Assembly (NCBI GenBank): GCA_000697475.1
Contig: JNEU01000511.1
Coordinates: 44,999-108,998, forward strand
Direction: 5' to 3'
From: Lichtheimia corymbifera B2541
Lineage: Eukaryota > Mucoromycota > Mucoromycetes > Mucorales > Lichtheimiaceae
DNA length: 64,000 nucleotides
The notes beneath the pieces are model-generated. The model had not been told where the DNA came from and did not search any database. It was given only the letters and a program-made list of their open reading frames with translations. The translations under genes were made by a program, and so were the position numbers. Positions 34,400 to 49,930 of the stretch are shown here, one piece after another; position 1 is the first letter of the stretch; the number at the start of each line of letters is the position of its first letter.

Positions 34400-35500
34400 T
34401 CATAACCATCATGCTGAAGGATATTCGAAAGGTGCTGACTCATACATGCGTGCAATAAATGCCAATAATGAAATATCATGTCTAATCCAAGTTCGTACGT
34501 TGTGATGGTTCTGCTTCATTGCTCCGTCTGACCTTACATATCCATAATTGCCATCGCCTTGTTTATAGCATTTTGATGAATGGGAAGAATGCACAGAGGT
34601 TGTTTTTGACGTGCCCTGCTGATTATAAGCTTGACTGCAGGGAAGTCTTTTACATGGTAAGAATAAATAACCTAAAAACACGTATCGATTACCTGTTTAG
34701 AGATGTGGTCCTTCACAGGATGGGGTGTTCGTTATATCATCACCGCCATGCAGGCTGTAGTAGACCGTGCCATCAAAATTAACTTTGCATATGCATCTCA
34801 GGAGGTAGCTGCTGTTATTTTTTTTTACCTCTTGGTGACTTTTGCACCACTTGTATTTGGATGAAGCTCGTTTCGACGAACTGCTTTTCTTTGAGTGGTC
34901 TTCCTCCATCAAAAGAATGGCCGTGTATGCTTCATCAAGCAAGATTACTGGGTTTTACTTTAGTAAAAGAACACCAACAATGAAAGTAGGAGAGGATAAA
35001 TGCCACCACGAACACCAGTACATGGATCGCTTACAAAAAGGATTACCCACCATAGCATATCTTCTTGGAATTTGAAGACAAAACTAATCAAAGAGTGATA
35101 TGATGAAAGAAAGAGATGCGTGGGAGTAAAATGATGGTGACAACGTTTATCTTGTTTATATATGCATGTTGGTAGTGGGCGTGTGAGAGTGATAAAATAG
35201 CTGTTGGGAAATGGGGGAGCCACCTTTACAGTGACACCGGTTTCCCTATGATTGTCCTTGCATAAATCAGGAACAACAAATCACACAATGACATCCATCT
35301 GCTATCACACATCGCTTGCTGTGCTCAAATTGCACAAAGAAAGAGGCTGTTCGAGGCGTGTTCGTTTCAGAAAGGAAAGCATAATGCACAAATTCTTGGA
35401 ATGCCTAAAAATGGATCTCGATTTCTACCTTCCCAGAATAAAACATGATATCGAATATTCTAAATTGATCGATCCCAGCAAGTGAATTCTCATAATCAAG
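34400..35500. repeat. Decayed element, partly related to 5.8-6.2 kb
   Basis: Bases 34980-35210 match 5800-6040 by eye. On the minus strand, two protein-like stretches remain: one from about 34945 to 34697 (ILLDEAYTA, KYKWCKSHQEV, LRCICKVNFDG) and one from about 34650 to 34409 (SSHSSKCYKQGDG, NVRTWIRHDISLL, ARMYESAPFEY). The end of the second vaguely resembles the C-terminal WxRD...N block of eukaryotic TnpB-like proteins. The cysteine pairs expected of a zinc ribbon are not in order and the frames are discontinuous. A plus-strand 77-codon frame at 35252-35485 is unrelated to any family I know. No working gene is supported. Confidence 0.4.
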
Positions 35501-35673
35501 TACATTTCCTTCTTTCAAAACCAAATCACAATATGCAAATCAATCACTGAGCAAGAGAGAAAAGAGAGAGAGCATGGAATAGGATACTTTTTTGTCGTAT
35601 TTGGGATAGTTGCTAAAAGAAGAAATGAAAAAAAGGGGGAAAGGAAGAGAGGGAAAGATATGATGCCAAGATT

Positions 35674-36582
<909 letters not shown>

Positions 36583-36818
36583 GATAACTGAATCTGGTTA
36601 TGTTGTGCAAGAAAGAGGGTGGAAGAGTATGGAAAGAATAAAATAGCCAGCGGGTAGCGCGTCCGAGTTTTGATTGTTGAGTGGATAACCCACAAGACGC
36701 ACTGGTGCCGCCGCTTTGTCTCTATTTTTTCAGCTGATAATAGCCCAACCACACACAACCACATGTCACATCCTTTTCCCATATCTCACTCCCCTTTCTT
36801 AACATAGAATTACACTCT

Positions 36819-38602
36819 TTATTTCTTATTCAATAATGCTTTGTTGATTATGGATGTCAATAAAACGCACACTACTGCCAAACACCACATGGCAAGCATC
36901 ACCCAATATAAGGTTAAATCTCCTTGGATAGTTCTTGTCACTGCATCATTTAACGATTGCCACATATCATGAATGGGTGCAATTTCCATATCTTGTAAGC
37001 TGCTTTGGATGGTTGTACGAACATCAGCTGCTTCATATCGAGTCAAGTTAACATGGGCGTGCTGTACCTACATACGTAAAAAGTAATGCATGAATGAGTA
37101 CATGATCCTTTTTTATTAAGGAAACCACTTACAATATGACCCAGTCCTTGCTCAATCTTGTTTATTTTGAGCATCATCACGCAATCCAATACATCCTTGG
37201 CCGGTTGTTCAAGTATAGTGCCGCCCAATGTCGTTTGTACAAAGTCAGTGACGTGCTGCGTCACGACACCCAATGTTGAATTGGCTGCTGTTGCTATGGA
37301 TCGCACCACGCCAAATGCTTGTCCATTGATATCCTGCTCAGCCTGTGTGATCCAGCTATTGATTTCCTCGAGTTGCGTATCCAATTGCTGCAGAGCGGAA
37401 GAAGTAGCAGACCCAGCAACGTCGGATGCCCATGCATTGGCAGCTGCATCAAACCCCGGTGTGAGCCCAACCAGTACTTTGTCTATGATCACATGCAAGG
37501 TATAGGTACCAACAAGACCGACAACGCCCACCAAAAGGCAATAGACGGCATACCGGTGAATAGTCAATGCACGAATCCACCTTGCCATTCGACTATGAGG
37601 GTCAAAAAGAGTGCTTGCAGCGTGTTGATGCGCGTCCCCAAACAGTGCCAATTCTTGATCAAGGGCGTGTTGTTCCTTTCGCAAAGCATGGTCTTGTTCC
37701 TTGACGTCGTGTGTTAGGTCATATGCAAGTTGACGTCGCCATTGTGTGAGAAACTGAGAGCGACGACGCATGTATAGCATATTGATGCAGATAATCATAA
37801 CAATAAAGAGCACCACAATCACAATGCAAATACAAATGACGGTATGCAGCTTTGTTTTGGTGTCATCCAATGCATTGACGAGTGGTTCAGCAGTACACCA
37901 TGATGGGGTTGCATGCATCTTTTCATCGGGTGATGATGGTATTACACCGGTTTCATTGTTGTTGTAATGAGGTGGTTTCCATTGTCCCAAACTTGCTTGG
38001 AGATCCTCTTTGATCTTTTCAAAAGGTACACTCACCAAGGCATTCAATGGGTCATTCTCTCCCTTGGTCCATTGTTCCACTTTTTGTTGCACATTTTGCA
38101 TACCACCTGCCCAGTCACCCAGTGACACATTTGGCTGCTGTTGCTGGTTCGGCTGATTATTGCCGACTAGCTGCTGGAGGACATTGGCACCGCCTTGAAG
38201 AATATTTTCAGCCGTTTCTCGGACGGGGCCAGCAATTTTCGTCACAACCGACATCACCCCATTTACAGCGAGACCCAACAAGCATCGAAACGTCGACTTG
38301 TATAATCCAATGATCCATAATACAATGCCTTCAAGGGTATTAATGGCTGTAATTAAACCGCGCAGCAAATTGTCGGCTGTTGTTTGCATTTCGGTGTAAG
38401 CTCGTTCACGCAACACTGCTGGAATACTGACTACACGTGTTGCTGCTGCATTCATATCGTCACATCCACGATGCGCAATGGCTTGTGCTGCTGCTATTGT
38501 CGAGGTGATGGATGCTTTGACTTTACACATGGTCACCAGGACCGGTATCAAAGCCAAGGTGGCCATGTTGAGCCATGCTAAGGCATAGTGTTGTTGAATC
38601 AT
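36819..38602 (-). CDS. PRM1: Plasma membrane fusion protein Prm1
   Basis: Multipass membrane protein that promotes plasma membrane merger during mating or hyphal fusion. Exons: 38602-37133 and 37067-36819; 572 aa as modelled. Hydrophobic segments: near the N-terminus (ALAWLNMATLALIPVLV), around LEGIVLWIIGLY, the segment TVICICIVIVVLFIVMIICI, the segment CLLVGVVGLVGTYTL, and a C-terminal one (WVMLAMWCLAVVCVLL). The extracellular loop near the C-terminus has AxxxW and N-x-S/T sites (NST, NLT) typical of Prm1. The start is uncertain: the family usually has a conserved YLGLxxxLS block just before the first membrane segment, and it is missing here, so a short upstream exon may have been overlooked. 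Regulation by mating signals is expected from the family but not visible. Confidence 0.85.
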
Positions 38603-39550
38603 TATTAGAGATAAAGATAAAACGAGATAGTGGGATGCTGGATGGCTTTCTTTTCTCTGCTTGATTATATACAAGCATCTGGTTCATGGATGATTGTTGC
38701 CTCATTCAAGGCTTGGGTGTCATTGTTGGAGATTCAGCATCATCATCATCATGGTCTTATTGTATTATCCTCCTCCTTCTTCTTTGTGGAGGTGGTATAT
38801 TATTCTCACCACACTTTGCTTTCCCCATTGTCTGAATTACTACTTTTTCCCTTTACCCCCTTCAATGTTGTTTCCATGCAATGATGATTGTGTAAGGGCA
38901 CACGTTTCCTAAATAGTTAGGATCGTCAATTAACAGCGTTTGCTTCTCGTTTGATCCTATGGGAGGTGAACAAAGGCAATGAAATGACGACGAGGGGATT
39001 GGGTTCCTTTTGACGCATGCTCCTTGTGTGCGTGTAAAGAGTAAGAAAAAAAGAGTCCCTTACGCACAAACCACCCATCAACGAGGCTGTACAGCAGATG
39101 AAGGAGCTGTCTCCTTTTTAATGAAACACACCATATTTACCATGCATATGCTAAGAAACATAGAATGATGCATCTGGACGACCATGTGAATTGTTTTCTT
39201 ATTCTCAACGTCTCCTTTAAGGGTTTATTGTATATTTCTATTTACACACGCCCATATACATAGGGAAGAATGAGCATTGGCCCACATATACTATATGCGG
39301 ATGATGATGCATTGACCCCCACCACCATTCTCCATTTAGATGTTGTAATATAAAAATCCAGTAATCTGGAAGAGAGAAACCTTTTGAGTTTCTATGCATG
39401 TCATATCATAGAAGGGGAGGGAAGACCATCCTATGGGTGTAAATGGCGAAGATAAATGAAAGGAGCGTATATGGTGCCGGATGATGTATGTATTCATTAC
39501 ATTGAAGAAAAAGTGCTGTTGTGGGTGTATGTATGGATATGTATCTTCCA
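38603..39550. other. Intergenic region between PRM1 and the four-finger gene
   Basis: No gene supported. Probably contains the PRM1 promoter (and possibly its missing first exon between 38603 and 38900) and the 3' UTR of the C2H2 gene. AT-rich with runs of CAT and pyrimidines. Confidence 0.4.
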
Positions 39551-40784
<1,234 letters not shown>

Positions 40785-43053
40785 GATAGCGGGTAACAAG
40801 GGTGGATAAGCAAAAAGTGGGAAACGGAGGAAAGGAAGATGTAGCAAATGCATTAAACGACAAAAGGATCGCCCTTTTATATGAATGAAGCAGCCACCTT
40901 GTATGAAACCACTGTTTAACCCCACAAAGAGACACGCACGGTAAGAAGTATGCCCCTAATAATGAATGTGCAACCATATCAAACACGCATATTCATCAAT
41001 GTTGCTGCTGCTGTAGCTGCAGCAGTGCGTGGTTGCATAAGTGAAATACCCCACCATGTGTACGTTCTCCTAATGCTCATCAACCTCGTCATGATAGCAG
41101 TGCTTCATGTCAAAAAGATAAAGGGCGTATACGATCGTTCCGTAAAGAAGCGTACTCGAGAAAAAAAAGATGGAGGGTTCGAGAGAGAGAAAGTTAATCT
41201 CCTCATCACCTACATCATGATCACGTCCCTCGCCATATGTTTCCCTTTCCAATCCTCATAATGACGATAGAATTTTTCATTTCATCTCCTCCGGATTATG
41301 GGTGAACGTCGAGTAAAATATGTGTGCCCGTGAGCCCCTTGGGAAAAGTAAAGTTTGCATGCAAAAGTCCAAAGCAAAAGCTCGTGCTGATGTATTGTAA
41401 TATGCGTGTGTTGGTAAACGTCGCAATAGCGATATAGAGTAGTGGGCAAATCATACGTTCTATGCACACGTTATTCAACGCCATCATTATGCAAGCGATA
41501 ATGATACATTTAGCCCAGCTCATGTACATGAAGCATGCTTTACTTGTTCCTAGCAGTAAACACGTCACTCTTGTTCTACTGCAATGCATAATTGACATTG
41601 AAGCATGCACACCACTTCCATTCTTGAGATATATTATGTGTCAAGCTTGCCTGTTTTCCATTTGCCATGGGGGATACATATACGAGCATGTGTGAATTAA
41701 ACACGATCGAATCAAAGGGAAAAATAACACCAAAGAGAAAAAGCCAAGGGGTAAGGTGCAGGGGAAAGTCAAGGGCAAATGGCCTAAACGCTCTTGTTTA
41801 CCGGGTGCTGATGAGTGTGTGTGTGTGTGTGTAAAGCCATCTCCTATTTCATTCCTCCACGATACATTGTTGAGGAGTGAGACTAAATGCGACATCAACA
41901 AGGCTCTCTTCTTCTCCCATTGGTTGCTCCCCCTTTTCACCCTTTCATCCCTGGAGACGTCAAAGCAGCAGAAGCAGCATTACCTGTAGTGGAGAATAGT
42001 AACACAAATGGACCGTGCCTTATCATCCCGCCATTTCTTCTGTCATTGAGCATGCATGCAATTTCGCTCTCACTCTCACTCACTCACTCACACCACTCTT
42101 TTTCACTCTCTCACATTTCTCCTCTAGTATTCTTCTCTCCTTCTGATTTCGTATTTGGGGGGGGGAAACATACATTAGTATACGCACACATGTGCTCTCG
42201 AGGATCAAGGAACCGTCTCATGCATGGGCCACATTTCTTATCGCGCTCTTTTCACAGTATTCTCCCCAAACAAACAAACAAAAAAAACTGGCCCTGTCGC
42301 TCCTGAACATTTCATAAGTCTTGATGACATTTGGAGCACATCGCCGGTCATAGGGATCACATTAAATGAAACATACACAAGCAAAACCCATCTTTTTTGT
42401 GTTGCCGAGATACATCCCTTATTACTATACGGCACGAACCTTGGAAGATGCGTATGGTAAAGGCGTGCATGAAGGAGAAGGATGGGCTTTTTCCCTCATC
42501 ACCACCCACACCTCTCCCCTTGCACTCTTACTCATATTGGCAAAATATGGATAACATGCAGTCATAAAGAAAACCGGTTTCAGGTGTGCATCCTACATGA
42601 TGCATGTCATTCAAAGAGGCGGGTGGTGGATGAATCCAGCTCATTAGAATTTATTAGAGAGAGATTAAGAGTAAATAATTTAAAACTAATACTCGCATGC
42701 ATATTACATTAATGCTGCTCCTATCCAATTGTATCGTCTGTATATATATATCGTGCTGTATAAAAAGGATGGGACAATGCAGTTGCTGTATAGGATGGTT
42801 TGTGTGGGTGTCGAGAATAGTGCGTGATGGGTGAAATGCGATAGAGGTAGAGTAAACAAAGGATCGATCTACAAGCAAAATGTAAGGGATATAGTGTGAG
42901 TGTGTGTGCGCGCGCCTTTTGCCCAAAGTTCACAACTTTTTCTCATCCAATCCCATGATGAACCCCCAGGTACACATAACACGCACACGCCCCCTTCACA
43001 TCCTCCTTCTTCCTTTCACGCTCTCTCTCCATCCATTCCGCTCCTTCCATCCC
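40785..43053. other. Intergenic region, 2.3 kb
   Basis: No gene supported. A short CTGCTGCTG/CAGC stretch (41002-41026), a GT repeat (41816-41832), CT/CA-rich DNA (42060-42120) and purine-rich runs (41158-41190). Several open frames under 140 codons on both strands are low-complexity and overlap each other. Likely holds the promoter of the four-finger gene and the 3' UTR of the TBC gene. Confidence 0.4.
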
Positions 43054-44943
43054 CTAGTAAAAATCGTACCATAAAGCTGTGTGCGTTCGTGCCCGATATT
43101 GCTCCTTGAATTGTTTTACTGTTTGCTTTGAGGCGTTGCTGGTGTATAATTTCCTGACTTGGCGTATAAACCGATCATCATTCTCTACTGACAGGGTAGA
43201 TCCAAGGATCGCCAAACAATCCTCCATGTTGCCTCTAAGTAATCGATCTACAATGACGACAGGCATATTAGTATATGCGAGGAGAAATACAATGCTATAC
43301 CTTTCCTCATACCTTGATATGTTTTCAGCAGTGCCAATGCAACAAAGTAGAATATATCATAGCCAACCAAAAAGTAAATATCCAATATCCGTAAAAGTGT
43401 ATGGTATGGAACGACACCACCAGTAAAGAGAGTAATGTACCAGCGTGTTGCATACGTTGCACTACTGACATCCTTGGCATGCTATATTTGGATTCCATCA
43501 ATCAGCTGGTAGTGGGGGTTTTCTTCTCATTAACGGCCAGGTGACATACCAGATGCCTTGCCAGTTTCGGTAGATTCTTTTCCAGCAGTCGTTCTTGAAT
43601 ATAAAAGCTTTCCATCAAAGACGGGAATCCTGGGACAAACAAGTCGTGTAAACCATCACGTTGGAACATGTGTACTAGCGCAGTAAAAGCTTTCTGAAGA
43701 AAATTGTGGTTAGTTTCATGTCATCAAATCACTGATGTAACTCACCTCTTCCTCGAAATAAATGAGTAGTATAGCAGCAACATTAGCCATTCCTTGACAA
43801 TAGCCGACTTGCTCGTCATATATGGAGAATGCACGCAAGACATTGAATAGAGCCCGCTGCCTTGACGACTGTTAGATCCTTGCATGGTTTGTATCATGTG
43901 TATATACTTTACCCTTGACCGTAACGTTGGCGAAACATAATATGACCATACATAGTCCTCGGGATATCCAAGTCAATCTGCCTTTCGTGTGATGATGATT
44001 CCGTTAAGAATTCCTCCTATTACTACCATGGTGAGTTCGAAAACAATAGCCACCGCACCGCACCGCCCCCATCCTCAGGAGATCCAATCTTTACCTTGTA
44101 GCGCGTGCGGAGATGATCATCATCGTTTGCCGTGCGTAACTCATCCGTCAACATACAATACCTAATGATACCCATCTTAGTATGCTATTAACTTTTCCTT
44201 TGTATCTTTTTCAAAAACAGTTACCATGCATCACGTCTCCAACAATCAGGAATACCCTTGTAGACTCGCTTCACAAACTATAAAATGCATCATGCAAGAA
44301 CGTATATATAATAGTCAGATTTCTTCTCCTTGTACCCTGGGGGAGGGGAATAGACTCAAACCTTGGTACTGTGGATATCGAATCGATGTAGTATTTCATG
44401 TCTCGCCGAGAATGGTTCAGCCATGGCATGCCATTTGGATGATCGTTCGACTTCTTTTTGTATGGATCTATTAACATCATCATAGGTGAGTGAGCGGGGA
44501 TTGCAATGCGATGGATGCGATCATTACAAAGGGGGATGATTTACTTTGGATCAATCTCAGTTTTATCTTCCAAGAAGCCGTATCTAGGATACCAAATGTA
44601 AGAAGGATGCATGCATGCATGTGCATATGAGTACTGCTTCATACCTGTCAGCATCAGCGAACCACTTGTTCATCTCGGTGGCTACATCCGGTACAGCTTC
44701 AGGTACGGCCATATAGCTTTGTCGAATTTCCTGCTGTTGTTGCTGCTGCCTATTGGAGGATGATATCTTTGCATTGTTCATTGCTTGAGGTGGCGGTGGC
44801 GTGCTTGTTATGGATCGCTCGGGTGTCATTGAAGTATTGGCAGTCATTTCAGTGAGATCAGACTCGTGTTCGGAAGATTCTTTGGTCGCATGGGATGACA
44901 AGGTGCAATGCGTATCGTGTACATGGTCGCTGATTGCACTCAT
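43054..44943 (-). CDS. TBC-domain Rab GTPase-activating protein
   Basis: Ten exons: 44943-44645, 44583-44545, 44467-44362, 44277-44225, 44161-44095, 44016-43913, 43860-43746, 43693-43550, 43481-43313, 43247-43054; 429 aa. The TBC domain (about 150-390) accelerates GTP hydrolysis on a Rab. Both dual-finger residues are in place: the Arg finger R208 in IDLDIPRT and the Gln finger Q245 in YCQGM. Other landmarks are KGIPDCWRRDAW, RYGQGQRALFNVLRAFS, FQRDGLHDLF and the WYITLF helix. The N-terminal 100 residues are Ser/Thr/Gln-rich. The RYGF leader before the domain is shared with fungal Gyp/USP6NL-like RabGAPs. Which Rab it acts on is unknown. Introns are all 52-84 nt. Confidence 0.93.
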
Positions 44944-46466
44944 GGCGCGCGTTTATGATATGCTCGAAGAGTGTGTAACAAGGGGAAAAAGTATGAAAAG
45001 GGAGGAGATATGATTAGTGTGGAAGAAAAAGAAAGAGAGAAAGAGAGAGAGTGCAAGTCAGTCGTTCTCCTGTTACAAGGCATAATGAAATCAGCAGAGT
45101 GTGGGTACAAAGGGGGGTGTAAGCATGACCCGAGGATGTGTCACTCGCTCTTGCTGTTTGGTGCACATGATGAAGGAATTCTTTCAACGCGTCTATTATT
45201 GATACGTATCGTTGTATAAAGCAGATCAAATTTGACAGAATTGTATTCCTCTAATTCATGCACGTCGATCCCATCCGTGCTGGCCCATTTTACTAACCCA
45301 ACCCCCCTTTTCGTATGACAAAGAAACCTAATATTAATACTCGTATTTAATACTACCTTTTCCTTTTGCTTGAGTAATCGTATTTCATCACATGCCATAT
45401 ACTATCTTGTCTCCTTTATATGCTACTACTACTCATCACACAATCAAATATCTTTGTTGGGCAGCCTATAATATTTTATACGTTCTTGTGACACAAAATA
45501 TGATGCATTGTTCTGGCTTGATTCCACATCTACTATGAAGGATTTGTCCTGACATTATGTAATGGACATGATAGTTTCTGATGGTATTGGAATGGGCTAT
45601 AGCTGTTGATTCCTTAGTTCTTCGATAACTTTGCTCTAAAAGGAAATGCCAAGTTGCAAAGACGGATTGGGTGGTTACATTGTTTGTAATGCCATGCACA
45701 AGACAAGGAATAGCTGGAGAAGTTATGATGATGGTAGGAGAGATGGATAATGCCACCTGCACTGAATTTAGCTACACTCCATCATCTAGCTTCTGAAAAT
45801 GAACAAGGCTTGATGCTGGTACAGGCGTTTCATTGTTATCCTACTTTCATTGTCGTTGTCGTCATTGTGATATAGTATATGGTAAGAACTCGTATTCTTT
45901 TGTTGTAGCTACCTGCCGAGATACATGTGCAGCAAAGTTGGATTGACAGGTATATTTTATCCAGTGATTGCTTCATAATCCAAAGTACTCGTAAAAGCTT
46001 TAAGGGTGTAAAGGTGTGAAGAAGGACTTTTGCATGGAAAGCTTGGACTTTTTTGGCTGTGCACTTGTTAGCAAATTAGCTTTACGATAGCACCCTAACA
46101 TCCCTTGCATGCAGTGCATTGCATAGTATAGTCATGCAGCAATCTGATCTTAGTCCCATCCAGTTTGGACCCAACCTTTATAAACTTTATCCCTTTATAT
46201 CACAATACCATTGACCTATGCGTTGTTGTGTGAAACAATAATTACACAATTTACATTTGTATTGGGAATTTGTTGTTGTAGTATGTGTTTGGACAACTAT
46301 GAGCAGGAGGTTGGTGTGTGAATAGATGGGACATGTAAAGAAAAAGGGGAAGATGGATGAACAAAAAAAAAGGGGAATTTGGGTATGTAGCATGCTTCTT
46401 GTGACGGAACAAAGCATGCGAATTAAATAAAATGTGTTGTATACAATAAGTGGAAAGAGAGACGAT
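44944..46466. other. Intergenic region
   Basis: No gene supported. It contains the promoter side of the TBC gene and the 3' side of the coiled-coil gene. A 98-codon minus-strand frame (45466-45762) has no recognisable domain and no conserved context. A purine-rich GAAAGAGA run lies at 45023-45050. Confidence 0.35.
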
Positions 46467-49400
46467 TTACTTGCTGCCTAACCAGTTGGTGGCACCAAAA
46501 GTGGTACCACCCACTTTCCAATCACCGTCAATGTCAGGCGATGTACCACGAGCACCAATGTCAACGATGGAGGCATTAAGACCCAGGGCATGACTCTTTT
46601 TACGCCGCACGGCTGCATATTCAAGTGCTGGGACCTGCAGTGATCGGGATCGTCTTACCGAGGACGATGATGATGATCCTCCTCCTCCTGCACTACGTGA
46701 CGTGCGTAATGATGGATAGGGTATTGGACGAGGTTGGCTGCTGCTACTCGTACTTGCACCATGACTACTACGTGTCCTTGGAAAGCTAGAGGGTGGTCCA
46801 TATCGATCCAGATCACTTCTTTTGCGACGAATCACTGTTGGCTTTGCTGATGAAGATGAGGGTCGATCATTGATGTATTTTGCAGTGATGGATTCATGCG
46901 ATATTGAACGCACCAATGTCTTATCCCTTGATGATGGATCATTTTGTTGTGATACTACGACTGCTGTTGCTGCTCCACCACCACCATTGTTGCCATTACC
47001 ACCCAATTGAAACACACTGGTGAGCCAAGCTAGCGCACCACGTTCTGCTGCCGCTGCCGCTGCTGCTGCACGTCGACTTTCACGTTTCTTCAAGACCTCT
47101 TCTTCAGCACGGATATCTCTTTCCTTGACCTTGTTGACATATTCCACTTGAAGATCATTCATGGTGATACGTAGCTGACCCACTTCACATAGAATATCTT
47201 GGATGGCACGCATTGTTGGAAAGAAATCCTCCATGGATAGATCTTGTCGCCATGCTTCATCTTGTTGATCAACCCATGTAAAGCGATCTCGAAGGTTTTC
47301 AATATCCTCAAGGATATTTTCAATGATCGAATTGCTCATCGTGCTTAGTTCAATAATATCAAAGGCACGGCGTAGTCGTCGATTCAGGGCTCGGATATCG
47401 GTGGCTCGTAAACGCTCCAAAGTTTGAGCAATGTGGGTCTGTAACATGTGATACGGTGTGCTGTTGGTGCCACCGTCATCTTCTTCAGCAATGGGCTCAC
47501 TAGCAAGGGTACCAGCAGTAGTAGCTTGAGATGTTAAAGAGATGGAATTTTTCATGATGGGCAGTTGGTGCTGCTGATGATGCTGCTGTGCAACCACAAC
47601 ATTATCCTAAATAAAGTGAAAGTGTTAGAAACATATAGATGCTTAATATTGATGCAGCATATCTTACACTGTCTTCTTCCAAAACAGGTGGTGATGGAGG
47701 TGAAGATGATGTCTCCTTTTCCAACACTCCATGTTGGTGATGGGGAGGTGAGGCTGACACATGCTGCTGCTGTTGTTGTTGTTGCTGCTGCTGATGCATA
47801 TGTAAATGGAAATGATGGTGTACTACTGAGGTCGCACGGCTACGAGTAGGCATTGATGCTGATGAAGCGGGTGATGGAGCTTGTCTCAAAGGGGATGGAG
47901 GAGTAGATTGTGATGAATCTCGGGTATTGATTATAGTTGTAGAACGACGTAATATCCGAGGTGGTTTATTGCCGTGGTGTTTGCGTAGTCTCCAACGAGA
48001 GGTATTCATCGCGTGATTATTCTGATCGTTGGGTGCTGAGATGCTTAGATACCGAGCCTCTTCGTCATCATGCATTTGATGTTGACATGTGTTGCTGCTA
48101 CTCTTTTCAGTCGTAGATGTGGGATGTTGTCCTATCCAATCATCCAATTGCTGTTCTTCCATTGGACTGCCTCCTCTCTCCAACTCTTCAATGCGGCAAT
48201 TGAGCGTAATAACTTCATGGCGTGTATCAGATAGCAATTCACGGCATTCAATCAAGTCACTCTTGAGCTTGCTATTGGCAGATGCAAGTTCCTTGATAAG
48301 CGTGATCAGCTGTGGTGATGATGATTGTTGTTGTTGTTGTTGTTGGCTCTGGCTCAGCTGTTGGGTCTCCTCTCCCAATGCTGCTTGAGGAATGGCCATG
48401 GCTGATGTCAGCTATTAAATATAGATGCAATGCATGTACATATGCAAATCATTAGAAAAAGTTCCGTCGATCTGTCGGTTCTCCTTTGTCACCATCCACA
48501 CCACACTCTCCCATTATTGCCCCTGCTGCTGCTTACCTTAAGCACATCATTCCGCAGCTTCTCATTCGACTCTCGTAGCCAAGCCAAGTTGAGTTGCTTG
48601 TCATCGGGTGTGATTCCGAGCTCCTGATGGCTTGCCTTAAGTCTCTCATATGAACTGCACACCGTTTCTATCATCATTGTGAAGAGAAAAAAGGGGAGAT
48701 CAGATGTTTGATACTGTGTGGTGGTGTCATCATCCATTACTTACCATATCTTGTCTTCAGCTTTTTGTGCTTGGATTCCAATGTCAATTCCGCTTTGCGT
48801 GAAATAGCCAGCTCTTGCTTTGTGTCCTCCAACTACATATAATCCATTATCAACCATCCTATCCCTCCTCCTGTATTGTGCATATGTCATTCATTACCTT
48901 TGCACGTAGACTCTCTTCGCGTATATCTGCTTGCCGTACCATGAACTTAAATATCCGAAGTTTGTCGACTTCAGTCGTCTCAGCCTTAAGGTCGTTGGAA
49001 AGTTGTACACAGCGTGCATTGGCTACCTCTAAATCTGATACGGTTTCACGCAGCGTCTATTTCCAATGATGAGAACTTTTGACCCAACAACAATAAAAAG
49101 CATTCCATTATTACCTTTTCAGTCTTTTGTAGCTCCCAGGTCATTTTGTTGTTCTTTTCAATGAGTTCCTTTCTTGTATTATCTGCATCCTCGAGGAGTT
49201 GTTCCAGTTGTCGTTGCTTTTCGCGTGATTCTTCAAGCTAAACACGGCAATATTGTTTCAGTCCATCGGTTACACAAAGTATGCCTCGCGCGTTTGTGTG
49301 TTGTAGCACCCAAGTGTACTCCCAAAACACGTCTTTTGATAATATACCTCTTGTTCCAAAGCATCCTTGATTTGATTAGATTCCACCACAAAAGTCTCAT

Positions 49401-49930
49401 GCTTGTGAAGTAGGCTTTGCCCGATTTCTAAGAGGATCGGAAGAAATTAGGAGATCGTGTATGTGCGTGTGTGGCTGGCCCATCCATAAGAAAGGAAAAA
49501 AAGGAGGAAATGATGATGTACATTGAAGGGGAGCGATATAGAATGGATCATGCATTTTCGCGTGGTTGTTGTGGATGTGGAAGGCGGGTTAAGAAAAAAG
49601 AGAGGGATGGAGAAGGGTAGGAAATAAACCCTTACCAGCAGCAAGACGAGCGTCTCCTTCCAACTTTCGTACACTAGCTGTCAGTTTCTCAAACGAGTCG
49701 CAATCAAGGTGTCCACAGCAACAACATGGCGAATCGAGAATAGTGGGTGAATGACTTGCTTCTGATATACTTCGAGAGAGCCAGTCTTGCAGTGATTCCT
49801 CAATGGAAGGTGAGTAAATGGGAGACCCTGTCGTCGTATTGACATCTTGGTGAGGTGTATTGACCGTCGGTATAGTGCTAGCTCGGTTAACACCCATACG
49901 GGCACGCGATCGTTGACGATGCAAGGACAT
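46467..49930 (-). CDS. Large coiled-coil protein of unknown function, 919 aa
   Basis: Eight exons: 49930-49636, 49427-49348, 49237-49115, 49056-48898, 48832-48745, 48667-48537, 48411-47668, 47606-46467. A Ser-rich N-terminus leads to a Cys cluster (CCCCGHLDC, near residue 71) and then EGDARLAAEIGQSLL, a block I recall from uncharacterised fungal coiled-coil proteins. Residues about 85-360 form a long heptad-rich coiled coil. A His/Gln/Ser-rich region is followed by a second helical domain (about 590-720; RLRRAFDIIELSTMS, then RDRFTWVD), an Ala-rich helix and a basic Ser-rich tail (SVRRSRSLQVP). Scaffold, polarity or septation roles are possible but not shown. Introns outside exons 7-8 sit inside the coiled coil and respect heptads. 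Confidence 0.8.

Noticed and set aside
38603..38900. Upstream exon for PRM1
   Set aside because: Expected because the family has a YLGL block, but I could not find a donor/acceptor pair that adds it in frame, so it was left out of the model.
40950..43053. Numerous overlapping frames of 60-140 codons on both strands
   Set aside because: Low complexity or overlapping each other, without splice signals linking them or any recognisable motif.
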